DNA of 64,000 nucleotides, taken from the NCBI GenBank assembly GCA_951230915.1, contig OX579638.1, forward strand, positions 26,988,696 to 27,052,695. The letters run 5' to 3'. Positions 54,676 to 64,000 of the stretch are shown piece by piece. The notes below the pieces were generated by a model. It did not search any database. It worked only from the letters and a program-made list of their open reading frames with translations, and was not told where the DNA came from. How positions within the stretch are numbered: the first letter of the stretch is position 1; every line of letters begins with the position of its first letter. This stretch comes from Antitrichia curtipendula (taxonomy: Eukaryota; Streptophyta; Bryopsida; Hypnales; Leucodontaceae). The position numbers were made by a program, and so were the translations under genes.

Positions 54676-57600
54676 ATGGCTGGCCGAGGTGGTGGGAGGA
54701 CAACGCCTGCTAACGATACACGTAGGGCCACAAAGGAGTGCAACCCTTGGCTCATAACGTGCACTGAAGGTGATGCCTCCTTGTATCCAAAGAAATGCAG
54801 ATTCTGTGGGTGGAGCACAGTATTTGTACGGAAGAGGGCATTGACTCACTTTGGATTTGGTGCCACACGTAGACAGGATCTCTGTCAACGTATCCCTCCA
54901 AACGTATTGGAAAAATTTAGGAACTGTATGGGGGTTGTTCCAAAATTCATGAGCTACGAAGAAATGTACGATGCGCTGATTGCACTCAATGCAGATGATG
55001 GTGTTGTTGGGCCCCTTATTGGGCCTGAAGTGGAGGTGGATTTTGAAGGGTCCGGGGACCCTAGTCGTACGAATGAACCATCGACTCCTAATCCAGACTC
55101 AGTAGATTCTACTCCAGCGATAGTGGAGAGAAGGAGGAATGTGCCTTCCATTTCCCGTCAAAGAAGTATGGATGAAGCACTGCAATTGGCCCTTCGACAG
55201 AAGTTAGATAAAATGTGGGCTTCCTTTTTTTATGAAGCCAACATAGCCTTTAACGTCGTGCGACATCTTGCGTTTATGAATGCAGTGAAGGAAACCGCTA
55301 TAGCTGGATTTGTGTATCAACCGCCATCATACAATGCAGTGCGCACGAAAATGATAGATGTGAAAAAGGCAGCTGTAGAGAACATGGTCTCCCAGCGGAC
55401 GAGGAACTCTATTGACCAGTATGGAGCGACTATTTGTTCAGATGGATGGTCTGATACCAATACTCGTCCTTTGTTGAATATGATGCTCGTATGTCCTGCT
55501 GGGGATGTTTTTTTGGGCTCGGTGGATAGCACAGGGGTGAGGAAGGACATTGCCTACACCACGGATATTATGGCACAATACATAGACCAGGTTGGACCAT
55601 TAAACATTGTTCAACTATGTACAGACAATGCCGCAGTAATGACAGGGGCCATGACAAGGTTGCAAGAAATGTACCCTCACATGTATAAACAAGGGTGTGC
55701 AGCACACATTTTGGATTTACTTTTGGAAGACTAGGGAAAAGAAAAGAAGGTGACTGAATTGGTGGAGGACTGTAGGAAAATTTGCACGTTCATCAAAAAA
55801 TATCAGCTCACTTTGGCTCTGTTTCGGAAATATTCATTGAACAAGGTGTTGAGACTCCCTGCCTTAACGCGGTTTGCTTGCAACTTCCTCATGGTAGATC
55901 GTCTCGTGGATTGCAAGGAGGCGTTGCACAACGTGATTTTGGATGAGACGTATGCGCCTTTTGAGATGAGTTTGTTTCAGCGGAAGAATGGACACATAGT
56001 TCAAGGACGAGCCGTGCGTGCAAGACAAAACATTCTTTCAGAAGCGTTCTGGGTGAAATGTGAGAATTTTCTGCACATGGTACAGCCTGTGCTCGTTGCT
56101 CTTCGAGTGTTTGATGGAAAGATCCCGGCAATGCCCAAAGCTTTGATGGTGATGCAGAGCTTGAAAGAGCACGTGTACTCTTTGAGGAATGAGCCTTTTT
56201 TTCTAGACCCCGCGATTGCAGACAAGTACAAGAAGCAGTTTGACGCTCGTTGGAAATTGATGCTCACAGATTTGCACTATGCAGGTGCACTATTGAACCC
56301 ATATTTGCTTGATATAGCAACCATTCAAAACAATGGCGAGGCCAAATCTGCCTTGAATCGAGTCATACGAAAACTCAGCGAGCCATTGGGAGTGTCACCC
56401 ATGGAGGCAATGAGTGAGCTTGTGGAATTCAAAGAAAAAACAGGTCCATTTGACCCTTTGATGGAGGCTCCTGATATCACTCAAGGTACACTACTGCCCC
56501 ATCAGTGGTGGAACCATGTGGGTGGTAATGCTCTCCCGAAAATTGCAAAGAGAATTCTATCTTTGACATGCTCAGCATCTTCATGCGAAAGGAATTGGAG
56601 CATGTATTTGTTTGTACACAGTAAAGTGCGAAATCGCCTGGCCACATCCAAGGCGGAGGCATTGGTGTATATTTACGCCAATAGCAAGCTCGAACGTGAG
56701 AAACGTGGACACAATCCTGCCCTTTTTTACGATAAGTACCTAATGGATAGAGATATTGAGGAAGAGAACGAGGAGGCATTGTCTTCGGGTGACAAAGATG
56801 ACGTGGTTTCTAGAGTTGGTTGGGCTGCCGATAATCGTATGGAGGAAGAAGAGCGCTTGCATGAAAATCCTTGGGTTGGAATGATGCCTGCTGCTGTTGA
56901 CCTCCCGCCAAGACGACGTTACGGCCACACTTTTACGGATGGTAATGATGAGAACAATTCTGGTGAAGAGGAGCCCCTACGTACACCAGAACGGAATCGC
57001 GTCTTTGCATGGGATGAAGCTCCAACCGCATATTCACCGCTACCGAGGGAAAGAACTTTTGATGACAACAACGAAGGCGTACAAAATCCAGTGCCTGCAC
57101 CAGAAGAGCCTGCAAGATCTCCAGTACTAGCACATCCGTCTTCAACCATGCCAATAAATCTCCGGAGCGCTGCACGAGTTATTGTGGAAAGTGAAAGAGA
57201 AGAAGAGGCAGTACACATTGATGAGGTTGTACGTGAAGGGTGCCCAATTCCTGTAGTAGTGAATGCGCGTACCACCCGAATAACAGAAACGGTGGAGTAC
57301 GATTCAGATGTGCCTCTACAAGCTATTCTGAATTTGAATCGTAATGCACCCTTAAATCGAGGAGCAAGTCAGAGCGTGGCTACGGTCACAAGGTCTATTC
57401 CAACCCATCTGCCAAGGCCGCCGGTGCATCGAGGTCCACCACGGACCATTGATGAGGAAGTCCATGCCTCAGCTCCGCAACCCACTCAACCTTCATCAAC
57501 GTTAGCCCCAGGGGCATCATCATTGGGCACGCGTAGACACAACAATGGAGGAAGGAAGCGTATTAGGAGGGTTCACGAGGTGGTCCATAGAAATCCTAAA

Positions 57601-57951
57601 CGTCCAAATCAAGTTGTCCAACGGTTTAGTATGGGGGCGGAATGTTCCAATCAAAATGTCGGTCAATCAAGTGGAGGAGGGCGACACCATACACCCAACA
57701 CTGATGGAACCACGGACGTGTCGAGGCGCACGAAACGACTGGTGCAAACAGAGGGCGTTGCCGGTGTAGATACTGAAGTGCGGAATCTAAATTCAGAGGT
57801 AGAACGAGAGGTACGAAACGTACCAGTGCCAAGAGAAGAAGATGAGAACGAGAGCTCGACTGACAATGAGAATAGGGACGAGTCGCATGAAGATACAGAC
57901 CCCAACACCGATGAAGTGTCAAATGATGACAACTTTGATCCTAGTGAATAG
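54676..57951 (+). CDS. hAT transposase (DUF659, hATC), one in-frame stop
   Basis: About 1091 codons in one frame from ATG 54676. The N-terminal zinc finger (KKCRFCGWSTVFVRKRALTH) is BED-like. The DUF659 region at about 230-350 has CSDGWSDTNTRPLLN with the first catalytic Asp, LCTDNAAVM with the second, and C-x2-H in GCAAHILDLLLED. After a stop TAG at 55732-55734 the frame goes on with the rest of the core. The hATC dimerisation region (SASSCERNWSMY, KVRNRLATSKAEALVYIY) holds the catalytic Glu. A 380-residue acidic, disordered tail with an Arg/Lys patch follows and is longer than in typical hAT proteins. All catalytic residues are kept; only the TAG after LLLED breaks it, where related proteins often have Trp or Ile. 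It would cut at the CAGGG ends and probably bind the GTCGCC arrays (inference). Confidence 0.88.
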
Positions 57952-58442
57952 ATGTGGAGATAGTATAGTACTATTGTAAGGATTCAACATACGTTTTTTT
58001 GTATCGGAAATTTGTAGATGAAGATTATAATAGATTAATAGTTTATGTGTGACTTTTTTGTACATCCTCATATTAAAGTATGTGAGGCTGAGAAACATAT
58101 AGGAAGCTTTGAATTTTTTTGGAGTGTGTAGACTTTCACAAGCATTGGAATGGTGACCATAACAAAGTAGTAGGAAGTGCAATGCAATTACAACTTCATT
58201 TGTATACCCCGGACCTAACCCATATATATATGAGTTATTAATATAATTATAATAATTATTGTGGACTTGTATTGGATTTTGTGCATTCGTTCAAATGAGA
58301 GGAATTGAATTCTACATTTCATGAGGTATATTATTCAAAATTGCAAATTGTATAAGCCGTTATGAATAAGCGGCCAATGTAATGCTTTTTAAGCATGTAG
58401 TTTTAAGAAGATTTTAATAGATGTCATGTTCAATTACAGCAG
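57952..58442. other. 3' flank of the transposase gene
   Basis: AT-rich; no gene. Ends at the right motif array. Confidence 0.5.
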
Positions 58443-58735
58443 AGGCCACCCGCGGTCGCCGCCTGAATCCCCCCCAACCGCTGTTGCCTTTGGAACCGAA
58501 GTCGCCCCACACACGCAGCCGCAGTCGCCCACACACTGGGTACCCGCAGTCGCCCAGACACTAGAAACCCGAAGTCGCCCAACCCATCCTCCACCCGCGG
58601 TCGCCCATAGACATTGGATCCGAAGTCGCCCATACAGACCCGAAGTCGCCCCACTTATAGAAGCCGTAGTCGCCCTGGTTCTTGGACCCGCGGTCGCCCT
58701 GCCCCGATCCGCACTCGCCCTAACCTGCAGTCACC
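58443..58735 (+). repeat. Right subterminal motif array (GTCGCC orientation)
   Basis: About twelve copies of CCCGCGGTCGCC, CCCGAAGTCGCC or CCGCAGTCGCC spaced 18-25 bp, ending about 210 bp inside the right tip. It mirrors the GGCGAC array behind the left tip. No TATA box or gene follows, so here it serves the end rather than a promoter. Confidence 0.8.
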
Positions 58736-58945
58736 CAAGCTGACGTGGTTCTGTCTTTCCACGTCACTGCGGACAACCAGACACGTAGAACAAATCCATT
58801 TACCATGGGGTAAAAAACTTCCAAACCCTAAATTTTTTTGCGACGCATTTGTCGCCTATATTTGACACATGTCATACACGACACGCGACGCGACACGTCT
58901 AATACGTCACCGAAACCCAGAAACCCGTCCGACAAGACAACCCTG

Positions 58946-58953
58946 CTCAGTAG
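58946..58953 (+). repeat. 8-bp target site duplication, right (CTCAGTAG)
   Basis: Exact copy of 32553-32560, directly after CAACCCTG. Confidence 0.88.
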
Positions 58954-60594
58954 AGGATGCTCTATCACCTCTTAGGGTCCAGTTGGCTCACTATCTACTT
59001 GCCCCCAGAAGCTAAATGAAGTCGTGGGGCCCAAATGCCGCTTCTTGCGACCGTGGATTTTCAATCGGACCTTATTCGTGTAGAAATTTTTAAATTCGTC
59101 GCTCCCGCTGTCGTGTAGAGAGGAGCGCGCTTAGGGAACACACGAGGTGTCTGGCTGCAGGTTGTGAGTGTAGATGAAAGTTAAGTAACAAAACTTGAAT
59201 CTTCACTTAATCTTTTCTTCAATCTTCGCTTGATCTTCACTTCAATCTTCCGTTGACCTATCCTGTGGTGGTTCTATAGGGCCAAAGGTAAAGGTGTATT
59301 ATAAGAAACAAGGCCTCGGACGGGTAAAATGGGACAGCCAAACCACGAGTTGGCCGTCCGAAAGATTGGCTCCTAAAATCAAACCCACGGTGACCAGGAA
59401 GCGCCTTTCACCGGTGGGAACAACAAATAAGATCGACCATGTGGGCCATTAACCCCACTTCGTCGCCACAAACACAAAAAGGAGCGCTTACTGGATAACC
59501 ACGGCTCGCAACAAGTTTACAATGCAGAAATTGAATTGCAACTAGCCTCCAAATCCGGCTAGGAATAACAGAAATGAAAACGAACCACAAGCCACAACAC
59601 ACTGGAGACCTTCAAAGCTCTTCAAATCTTCATCTTCAAGTCTTTAAGCCTTCACATCTTCAAAAATATTTTCAAAACTCTAAAAGAACTCCAACTTCAC
59701 CCTCAAACTACCTAAATTCCACTCAAAAAGAAAAGGCAGCAGACCTTCCTATGCTTCCATACTCATAACTTTTGCATTTCTTCTTCAAATTAAAAGATTG
59801 ATAGCTTTTCTGAGAGCTAACAAATTTTCCTATCACTCCTACAACTTTCAAGTCACTCCAAAACTCTGTCCAACTTCTATGACCTCTCAAAGTTTCGGTC
59901 CATATATGGTAAAAACAAGAGACTCTCTCACCTTCTCACACTCACAACTCACTCATAAATGCTCCAAATTGAATGAATGATAGCTTTATAGAAAGCTAAC
60001 AACATGTACTACACTCCATCAAAGTTTCATTCTAAACAAAAGACCTGTCTGTTTTCTATGGTCGGTCGAAGTCTCAGCCCCTCTTCATAGGAGGCAGCAG
60101 ACCTCCCTCCACTCAAACAAGCACAAATCTCAACTCACAACTTCAAATAAAGCAAGAGAGAACAATTTGGAAAGCTAACAATATGATAAACAACTCCTCC
60201 AATTTTCATTACCAAATTCCAAAAACCCAATACACCATGAGCTTCCAAACACTCGGTTCCCCCAAAACAACATTGGGAGAGAAGATGAATAGTGTCCATC
60301 TTTTCCTCCCCTTTTCCAACACCTTTTGCCCCACCTAAACAAGTGTACATCAGCCCTTAACTCCCTCCTAAAGTCAACTTACACCTAATGGCCTTCATAT
60401 TTGGCCCCACATCTAAATCTTTATCTTTAACTTAGAAGGAAAATCACTTCAAAGTCCAAACTATTTCCATTCTTTCCTTCTACAACTATAACCAAACAAA
60501 ATAGTTTCAACAAAATACTTCAAATATAGATTGAAGTACTAACATTAAACCAATGCCTATTAGAGGTAAAAAAATAGAATTCCAAGACTATTTT
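58954..60594. other. Gene-free flank with a diverged repeat
   Basis: No coding region. From about 59795 to 60210 a unit of about 180 bp recurs about three times, marked by GATAGCTTTNNNGARAGCTAACAA at 59798, 59980 and (shorter) 60165, with CTATGACC or CTATGGTC and TCTCA between. GCAGCAGACCT also appears at 59739 and 60093. Confidence 0.5.
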
Positions 60595-61053
60595 TTACTC
60601 CATCTGCAAGAACTTGAGAATGCGCTTGATAGTCGCAGCGATGTAATCAACACGACCCGCCTTCGTTAAAGGATTCACTGGCCCTTCTAACCAACGATGG
60701 TGACCACGACTTCCTTCAGTAGGCTTCATCATACAGTAATATTGATCAACGTTGAGACCTTCAAAACATCCTTCAAATGTCACATCTCGACTGCCAGGCT
60801 CAACACATCCAACCTGCAACAAAATCACCAGTGCCCGAGCGTCACGTTGAAGATTCCCGTGCCATCGCCGCTCCACACAAGGTTGCTTTGGCGGACGAGA
60901 AGGCCCAGCTTCTTCTTGTAGACGCTCATGCGGCGGCGCAAGACTTAGTGGCAGAAGAGGTTGATCCGGTAGTTGTGACAATGAAAATTCAAATCCAGAC
61001 TCCGATTCTACTTCTTCCTCTTGGGACTCTGAAAAAACCCTCCAGTTCGACAT
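60595..61053 (-). CDS. Hypothetical protein of about 152 residues
   Basis: Single open frame from ATG 61053 (MSNWRVFSES). It has an acidic Ser/Glu-rich N-terminus, a Pro-rich linker and a globular-looking C-terminal half (VERRWHGNLQRDARALVILL, EGCFEGLNVDQYYCM, YIAATIKRILKFL). A TATA-like CTATTTAAAAGG lies at 61119-61130, about 70 bases upstream on the same strand. I recognise no family. It may be a real small gene or part of an unknown mobile element. Confidence 0.45.
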   Translation of the reverse strand: MSNWRVFSESQEEEVESESGFEFSLSQLPDQPLLPLSLAPPHERLQEEAGPSRPPKQPCVERRWHGNLQRDARALVILLQVGCVEPGSRDVTFEGCFEGLNVDQYYCMMKPTEGSRGHHRWLEGPVNPLTKAGRVDYIAATIKRILKFLQME

Positions 61054-61115
61054 TCTGACTATAAAGTGGAAAATTAATATCACTAATGGACTTCAATGAA
61101 ACTCTAAAGCAAAGC

Positions 61116-61130
61116 CGTCCTTTTAAATAG
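61116..61130 (-). promoter_or_regulatory. TATA-like box before the 60595-61053 ORF
   Basis: Minus strand CTATTTAAAAGGACG, at a normal distance for a short leader. Confidence 0.4.
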
Positions 61131-61270
61131 ATAACATGAACCTCCACGAAACGTCATCTTGAAGTTATTCAACAAAATAGCGTCACCATGAAGCTACTCA
61201 ACAATACATATTATAATATGTTTTTATACTATGAACAAATTTACAACATGACACCGCATGGCTGCTGCAC

Positions 61271-62268
61271 TTGCTGTTGAATTTTTTTTGATCCTGAAAG
61301 CTTACACCTTTGGGATGGCTCTTGGTGGCGAGAGAGACTTTGTCCCCCCCAAGGGTTTGGAGAACAGAATTTTTTTTGTCTCCTTGGATTCATCAGACTA
61401 GCACATGCTTATTGTGATGTTCATCTCGAACTTGGTCACCGGATGAACTCGAGCTCATTCGAGCAGAAATTTTAGGTTTCGTTTTTGACTCATTTGCTGT
61501 TGAATTTTTTTTGATCCTGAAAGCTTATGCCTTCGGGATGGCTCTCAATGGCAGCTGGTGAGAGAGGCTTTGTCTTCACCAAAGTCTGGAGAACAGAATT
61601 TTTTTTGTCTCCTTGGATTCGTCAAACCAGCGCATGCTGTCGTGATGTTCATCTCGGACTTGGTCACCGGGATGAACCTGAGCTCATTCGTGTAGAAATT
61701 TTAGGTTTCGTTTCTAACTGATTTGTTGGTGATTTTTTTTTTATCCCGAAAGCTTATGCCATCGGGATGGCTCTTAGTGGCGAGAAAGCCTTTGTCCTCA
61801 CCAAGGTCTGGAGATCAAAAAAAAATTTGTCTCCTTGGACTCGTCAGACCAGTGCATGCTTGTCGTGATGTTCATCTCAGACTTGGTCACCGGGATGAAT
61901 CCGAGCTCATTTGTGTAGAGATTTTAGGTTTTGTTTCTCCCTCACTTGTAGTTGAATTTTTTGATCCCAAAAGCTTACGCCTTCGGGATGGCTCTCGATG
62001 GTAAGAGAGCTTTTGTCCTCACCAAGGTTTGGTAATCAGAATTTTTTTTGTCTCCTTGGATTTGTCAAACCAGAGCATGCTTGTCTTGATGTTCATCTCG
62101 GATTTGGTCACCGGATGAACCCGAGCTCATCTGAGTAGAAATTTTAGGTTTTGTTTCTCCCTCACTTGTTGTTGATTTTTTTTTTATCCCGAAAGCTTAC
62201 GCCTTTGGGATTGCTCTCGGTGGCGAGAGAGCCTTTGTCCTCACTAGGGTCTGGAGAACAAAACTTTT
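61271..62268 (+). repeat. 222-bp tandem repeat, about 4.5 copies
   Basis: Units start near 61276, 61498, 61725, 61949 and 62167, each with GTTGAATTTTTTTTGATCC, GAAAGCTTAYGCC, GGGATGGCTCT, GTCTCCTTGGA, GTGATGTTCATCTC and GTCACCGG. Units differ by up to roughly 10-15 percent. Open stretches inside are not consistent between units, so it is not evidently coding. It lies directly before the broken gene below and may be in its 5' part or intron. Confidence 0.88.
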
Positions 62269-62411
62269 GGTCTTTGTGTTCGGTGATGTACTACTTTTTG
62301 CCTCAAAGAGTTAGTTGTTATATATTTCTTAGGTTTGTACTTCTTTTAATTCTTCTTATACATGAACATGTATTTAATTTGAAATAACCTACTATTGTCT
62401 TCTCTCTTCAG

Positions 62412-63837
62412 GATGAAACTATTGTAGCAGACTAACAGGCAGTAGTTTGGAGACAAAGTCATTGTCTCCTGTGGGTTTAGAGGATAATTCACAGTCTGGT
62501 ATTCATTTTGAGGAGGATGTAGACAATTCTATATCTGAGGGCAACGACAAAGGTGGAAAAGAGTTATTGGAGGATGACATACGGAAGACTCAGAAATTGG
62601 ACTTCGTGTCGAGCATTTCCAGTTTGTGTCTTCAGCCTATATCCCTGTCCCGAATTAAAATACCCCTTTGCATATTGGTGCCAATGCCAATGGTAAGACC
62701 AACTCTGAGATGTGATTTAACAAAATTGGAGCAAGAATTTGTCCATGGATATGATGAAGGTGCACGAGTGTTTTACGCTTCAATTTTGGATGAACAAGGT
62801 GAGCCAGGAGTTTTCACTGAGTTAGAGAAGGTAGAGTGGGGACCTTTGTGGAACTTAGTAAATAACTCATTCAATATAGAGCTCAACGCTCAAACAGAGT
62901 TGAGGCATTTAGTGGACATAAAGTTCTATATATGTAATGGAAATCATTGTCGACTTGCTTGGATGAACCACATTACCAGACTTCATACCAAGGAATTGGA
63001 GTGGCATATTTCGGTGGCAACTATCATCCTTGATACAAAAGGTTGAATAGGCCTTACCATGCAGTTGATGCATGACATCAATAAGTAAGTAATTTATTTG
63101 GTTTTGGTGTTTTACTTTATTTGCATACATTAACCTTCAATGTCATTTCTGGGAATTGTTTTTTATATGTTGACACATTTGAATTCAATTTTCTTGTGAA
63201 TAGGCAGACTGAGAACTCCCATGTGAAAACAAATTTGGTTCACATGCTCTATCGAGTCCAGAAGTATGGTTCTATGCCAATTGACAAGTTTAATGAACTA
63301 CTAAGCCCAGAGGATGTCAAGACTTGTCAGTAGAGTACGCGAAAGACATGGTATTCCATGCTGCTTGAGGTGTTCACATCCTTCATTTTTCAAGTAAGTA
63401 TATAATTCTCTTTCTAGTGTCGTGCACAAATGACATTTTTTTTTTTGGATTAATTGGAAATTGCTAAGTTGTATTCCTAATTGCTGTGATCTTTAAATGT
63501 TTTTTTAGCAAGAGATTGTTGCAGCTTCTGATACTGCTGTGAGGAAATATCATGAAGACACCCTTTTAGAGGACGTCACAAGTGTTGGGGTGGCAGCCGC
63601 TATGAGATCAAGTTCAAAAGAGGCAACTGATAAATTGTACAAGAAACTTTCAGAGATTGTAGCTGTTGCGAATCCTGCCTTAGGACACAAATGGCTTCAG
63701 GAGGTACTAATTCCACATATTGTACATGAATATATTCAGGTCTTTGTATATCTAAGGGTTTTGGTGTCTTGATTTCACAGACTGAAAGGCATTGGAGTTT
63801 GTATGCGGTACAAGAACTCACTTTGGACAAGTTGCAG
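62412..63837 (+). pseudogene. Multi-exon gene with ParB-like GNH motif, broken
   Basis: Exon A about 62412-63085: acidic N-part, then RPTLRCDLTKLEQEF, GYDEGARVFYASILDEQ, WGPLWNLVNNSFN and FYICNGNHCRLAW, where the last resembles the DGNHR motif of ParB/sulfiredoxin-type folds with Arg replaced by Cys. A TGA at 63045 (TKG*IGL, likely CGA before) interrupts it; the frame then continues to a donor GTAAGT at 63086. Exon B starts after AG at 63203 and carries an in-frame TAG at 63331 before the donor at 63395. Exon C is 63510-63701. Exon D starts at 63781 (ACTGAAAGGCATTGG) and is cut by a TTAA-ended element at 63838. The protein resembles repeated genes in non-flowering plants; function unknown. 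Confidence 0.5.
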
Positions 63838-64000
63838 TTAACCCCTAAAGGACCAAACACCGTTTTTTGACAACATAGCGTTTTGGGGCAGCTCACCACG
63901 AATGGAATTTTTATTTTTTTTCTTTGAAATTTTCACACAAGATGTGCCAGAGGAGTATCTTTAGGGCCCAACAATTTTCATAACTTTTGACCACATGGTT
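63838..64000 (-). mobile_element. TTAA-flanked element, copy i, running out of the window
   Basis: TTAACCCCTAAAGGACC followed by sequence that matches the reverse complement of the end of copy a (4400-4567): ACCAAAC(A/T)..CGTTTTTTG, ACGAATGGAATTT, TTTGAAATTTTCACACA, CAACAATT(T/C)..ATAACTTTTGAC. It is therefore inserted in inverse orientation, with its other end outside the window. Confidence 0.75.

Larger units (their letters stand above)
32561..58945 (+). mobile_element. Giant hAT DNA transposon (about 26.4 kb) with cargo genes
   Basis: Both ends are visible. The left end starts CAGGGTTGTTCTG and the right end closes ...CAACCCTG (reverse complement CAGGGTTGTCTTG). An exact 8-bp duplication CTCAGTAG flanks it at 32553-32560 and 58946-58953; 8-bp duplications and CAGGG tips are hAT hallmarks. 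The first nine tip bases match perfectly, and further matches extend for about 15 of 23. Inside both ends come short stretches with GCGAC motifs, a TTACCCC block, CACGT motifs, and then mirror-image GTCGCC arrays. A hAT transposase gene lies 1 kb from the right end. Cargo: three paralogues of a novel family (one with RING-H2), a kinase-like gene, several repeats and a later 3.4-kb insertion. Usual hAT elements are 1-10 kb, so this is exceptionally large. Confidence 0.85.

Noticed and set aside
56919..57932. Minus-strand frames opposite the transposase tail
   Set aside because: Antisense shadows of the acidic C-terminal part of the hAT transposase.
54290..58945. A small 4.7-kb hAT element made only of the transposase gene and the right end
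   Set aside because: No CAGGG tip or CTCAGTAG copy is seen near 54290; the only matching partner of the right end and its 8-bp duplication is at 32553-32580.
32561..58945. Endogenous giant-virus insertion as source of the intronless kinase and RING genes
   Set aside because: No capsid, polymerase or other viral hallmark gene, and the hAT ends with a target duplication explain the block.
1..64000. CRISPR arrays, bacterial operons, riboswitches
   Set aside because: Spliced plant genes and plant transposons throughout; the tandem repeats lack the unique equal-length spacers of CRISPR arrays.

Overview
The window is nuclear DNA of a land plant, or a close streptophyte relative. It holds the spliced 3' half of a plant-type DUF2215/NEMP nuclear-envelope gene (six exons, GT-AG introns), plant-style LTR, hAT, MULE-like and CACTA-like elements, and long AT-rich repeat-filled spacers. 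I cannot name the species. The NEMP gene at the left edge is the only clearly intact-looking host gene; nearly everything else is mobile DNA, its cargo, or decayed copies.

Layout. 1-2662: NEMP gene, 5' end outside the window. 2.7-10.3 kb: gene-free, with several copies of a dispersed element whose ends are TTAA plus a CCCnTAAAG-type inverted repeat. 10444-17042: a Ty3/gypsy-type LTR retrotransposon with 371-bp LTRs that look identical, a tRNA-Glu primer site, an RNase H ORF placed upstream of gag, and an integrase broken by a frameshift. It sits between two copies of a 127-bp flank at the edge of a degenerate tandem array (17.16-18.8 kb). 18876-19107: CACTA-like foldback element. 19.1-26.8 kb: gene-free, several small tandem repeats. 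26.8-30.65 kb: decayed MULE-like transposase gene (minus strand). 32391-32463: possible first exon of an unknown gene.

32561-58945 is the main discovery: what looks like a single giant hAT DNA transposon of about 26.4 kb. It has the perfect 8-bp target duplication CTCAGTAG, 5'-CAGGGTTGT inverted ends, a hAT transposase (DUF659 plus hATC dimerisation domain) near the right end, and several cargo genes. Three cargo genes are paralogues sharing an undescribed N-terminal domain of about 110 residues followed by an acidic linker and coiled coil, one of them fused to a RING-H2 finger; a fourth is a kinase-like protein without the HRD aspartate. A GC-rich motif (core GTCGCC, usually CGCGGTCGCC or CGAAGTCGCC) forms arrays just inside both ends in mirror orientation. 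It also lies just upstream of the TATA box of every recognised original gene, always in the same orientation relative to transcription. This suggests one factor, perhaps the transposase, binds both the ends and the promoters. A separate 3.4-kb element with two in-frame ORFs has interrupted the third paralogue.

58954-64000: flank with a 222-bp tandem array, a small uncharacterised ORF with its own TATA box, and a multi-exon gene with a ParB-like GNH motif, broken by stop codons and cut by another TTAA-ended element. Several genes here carry exactly one in-frame stop in an otherwise long frame, so most are probably young pseudogenes. The RING-H2 paralogue is fully open.
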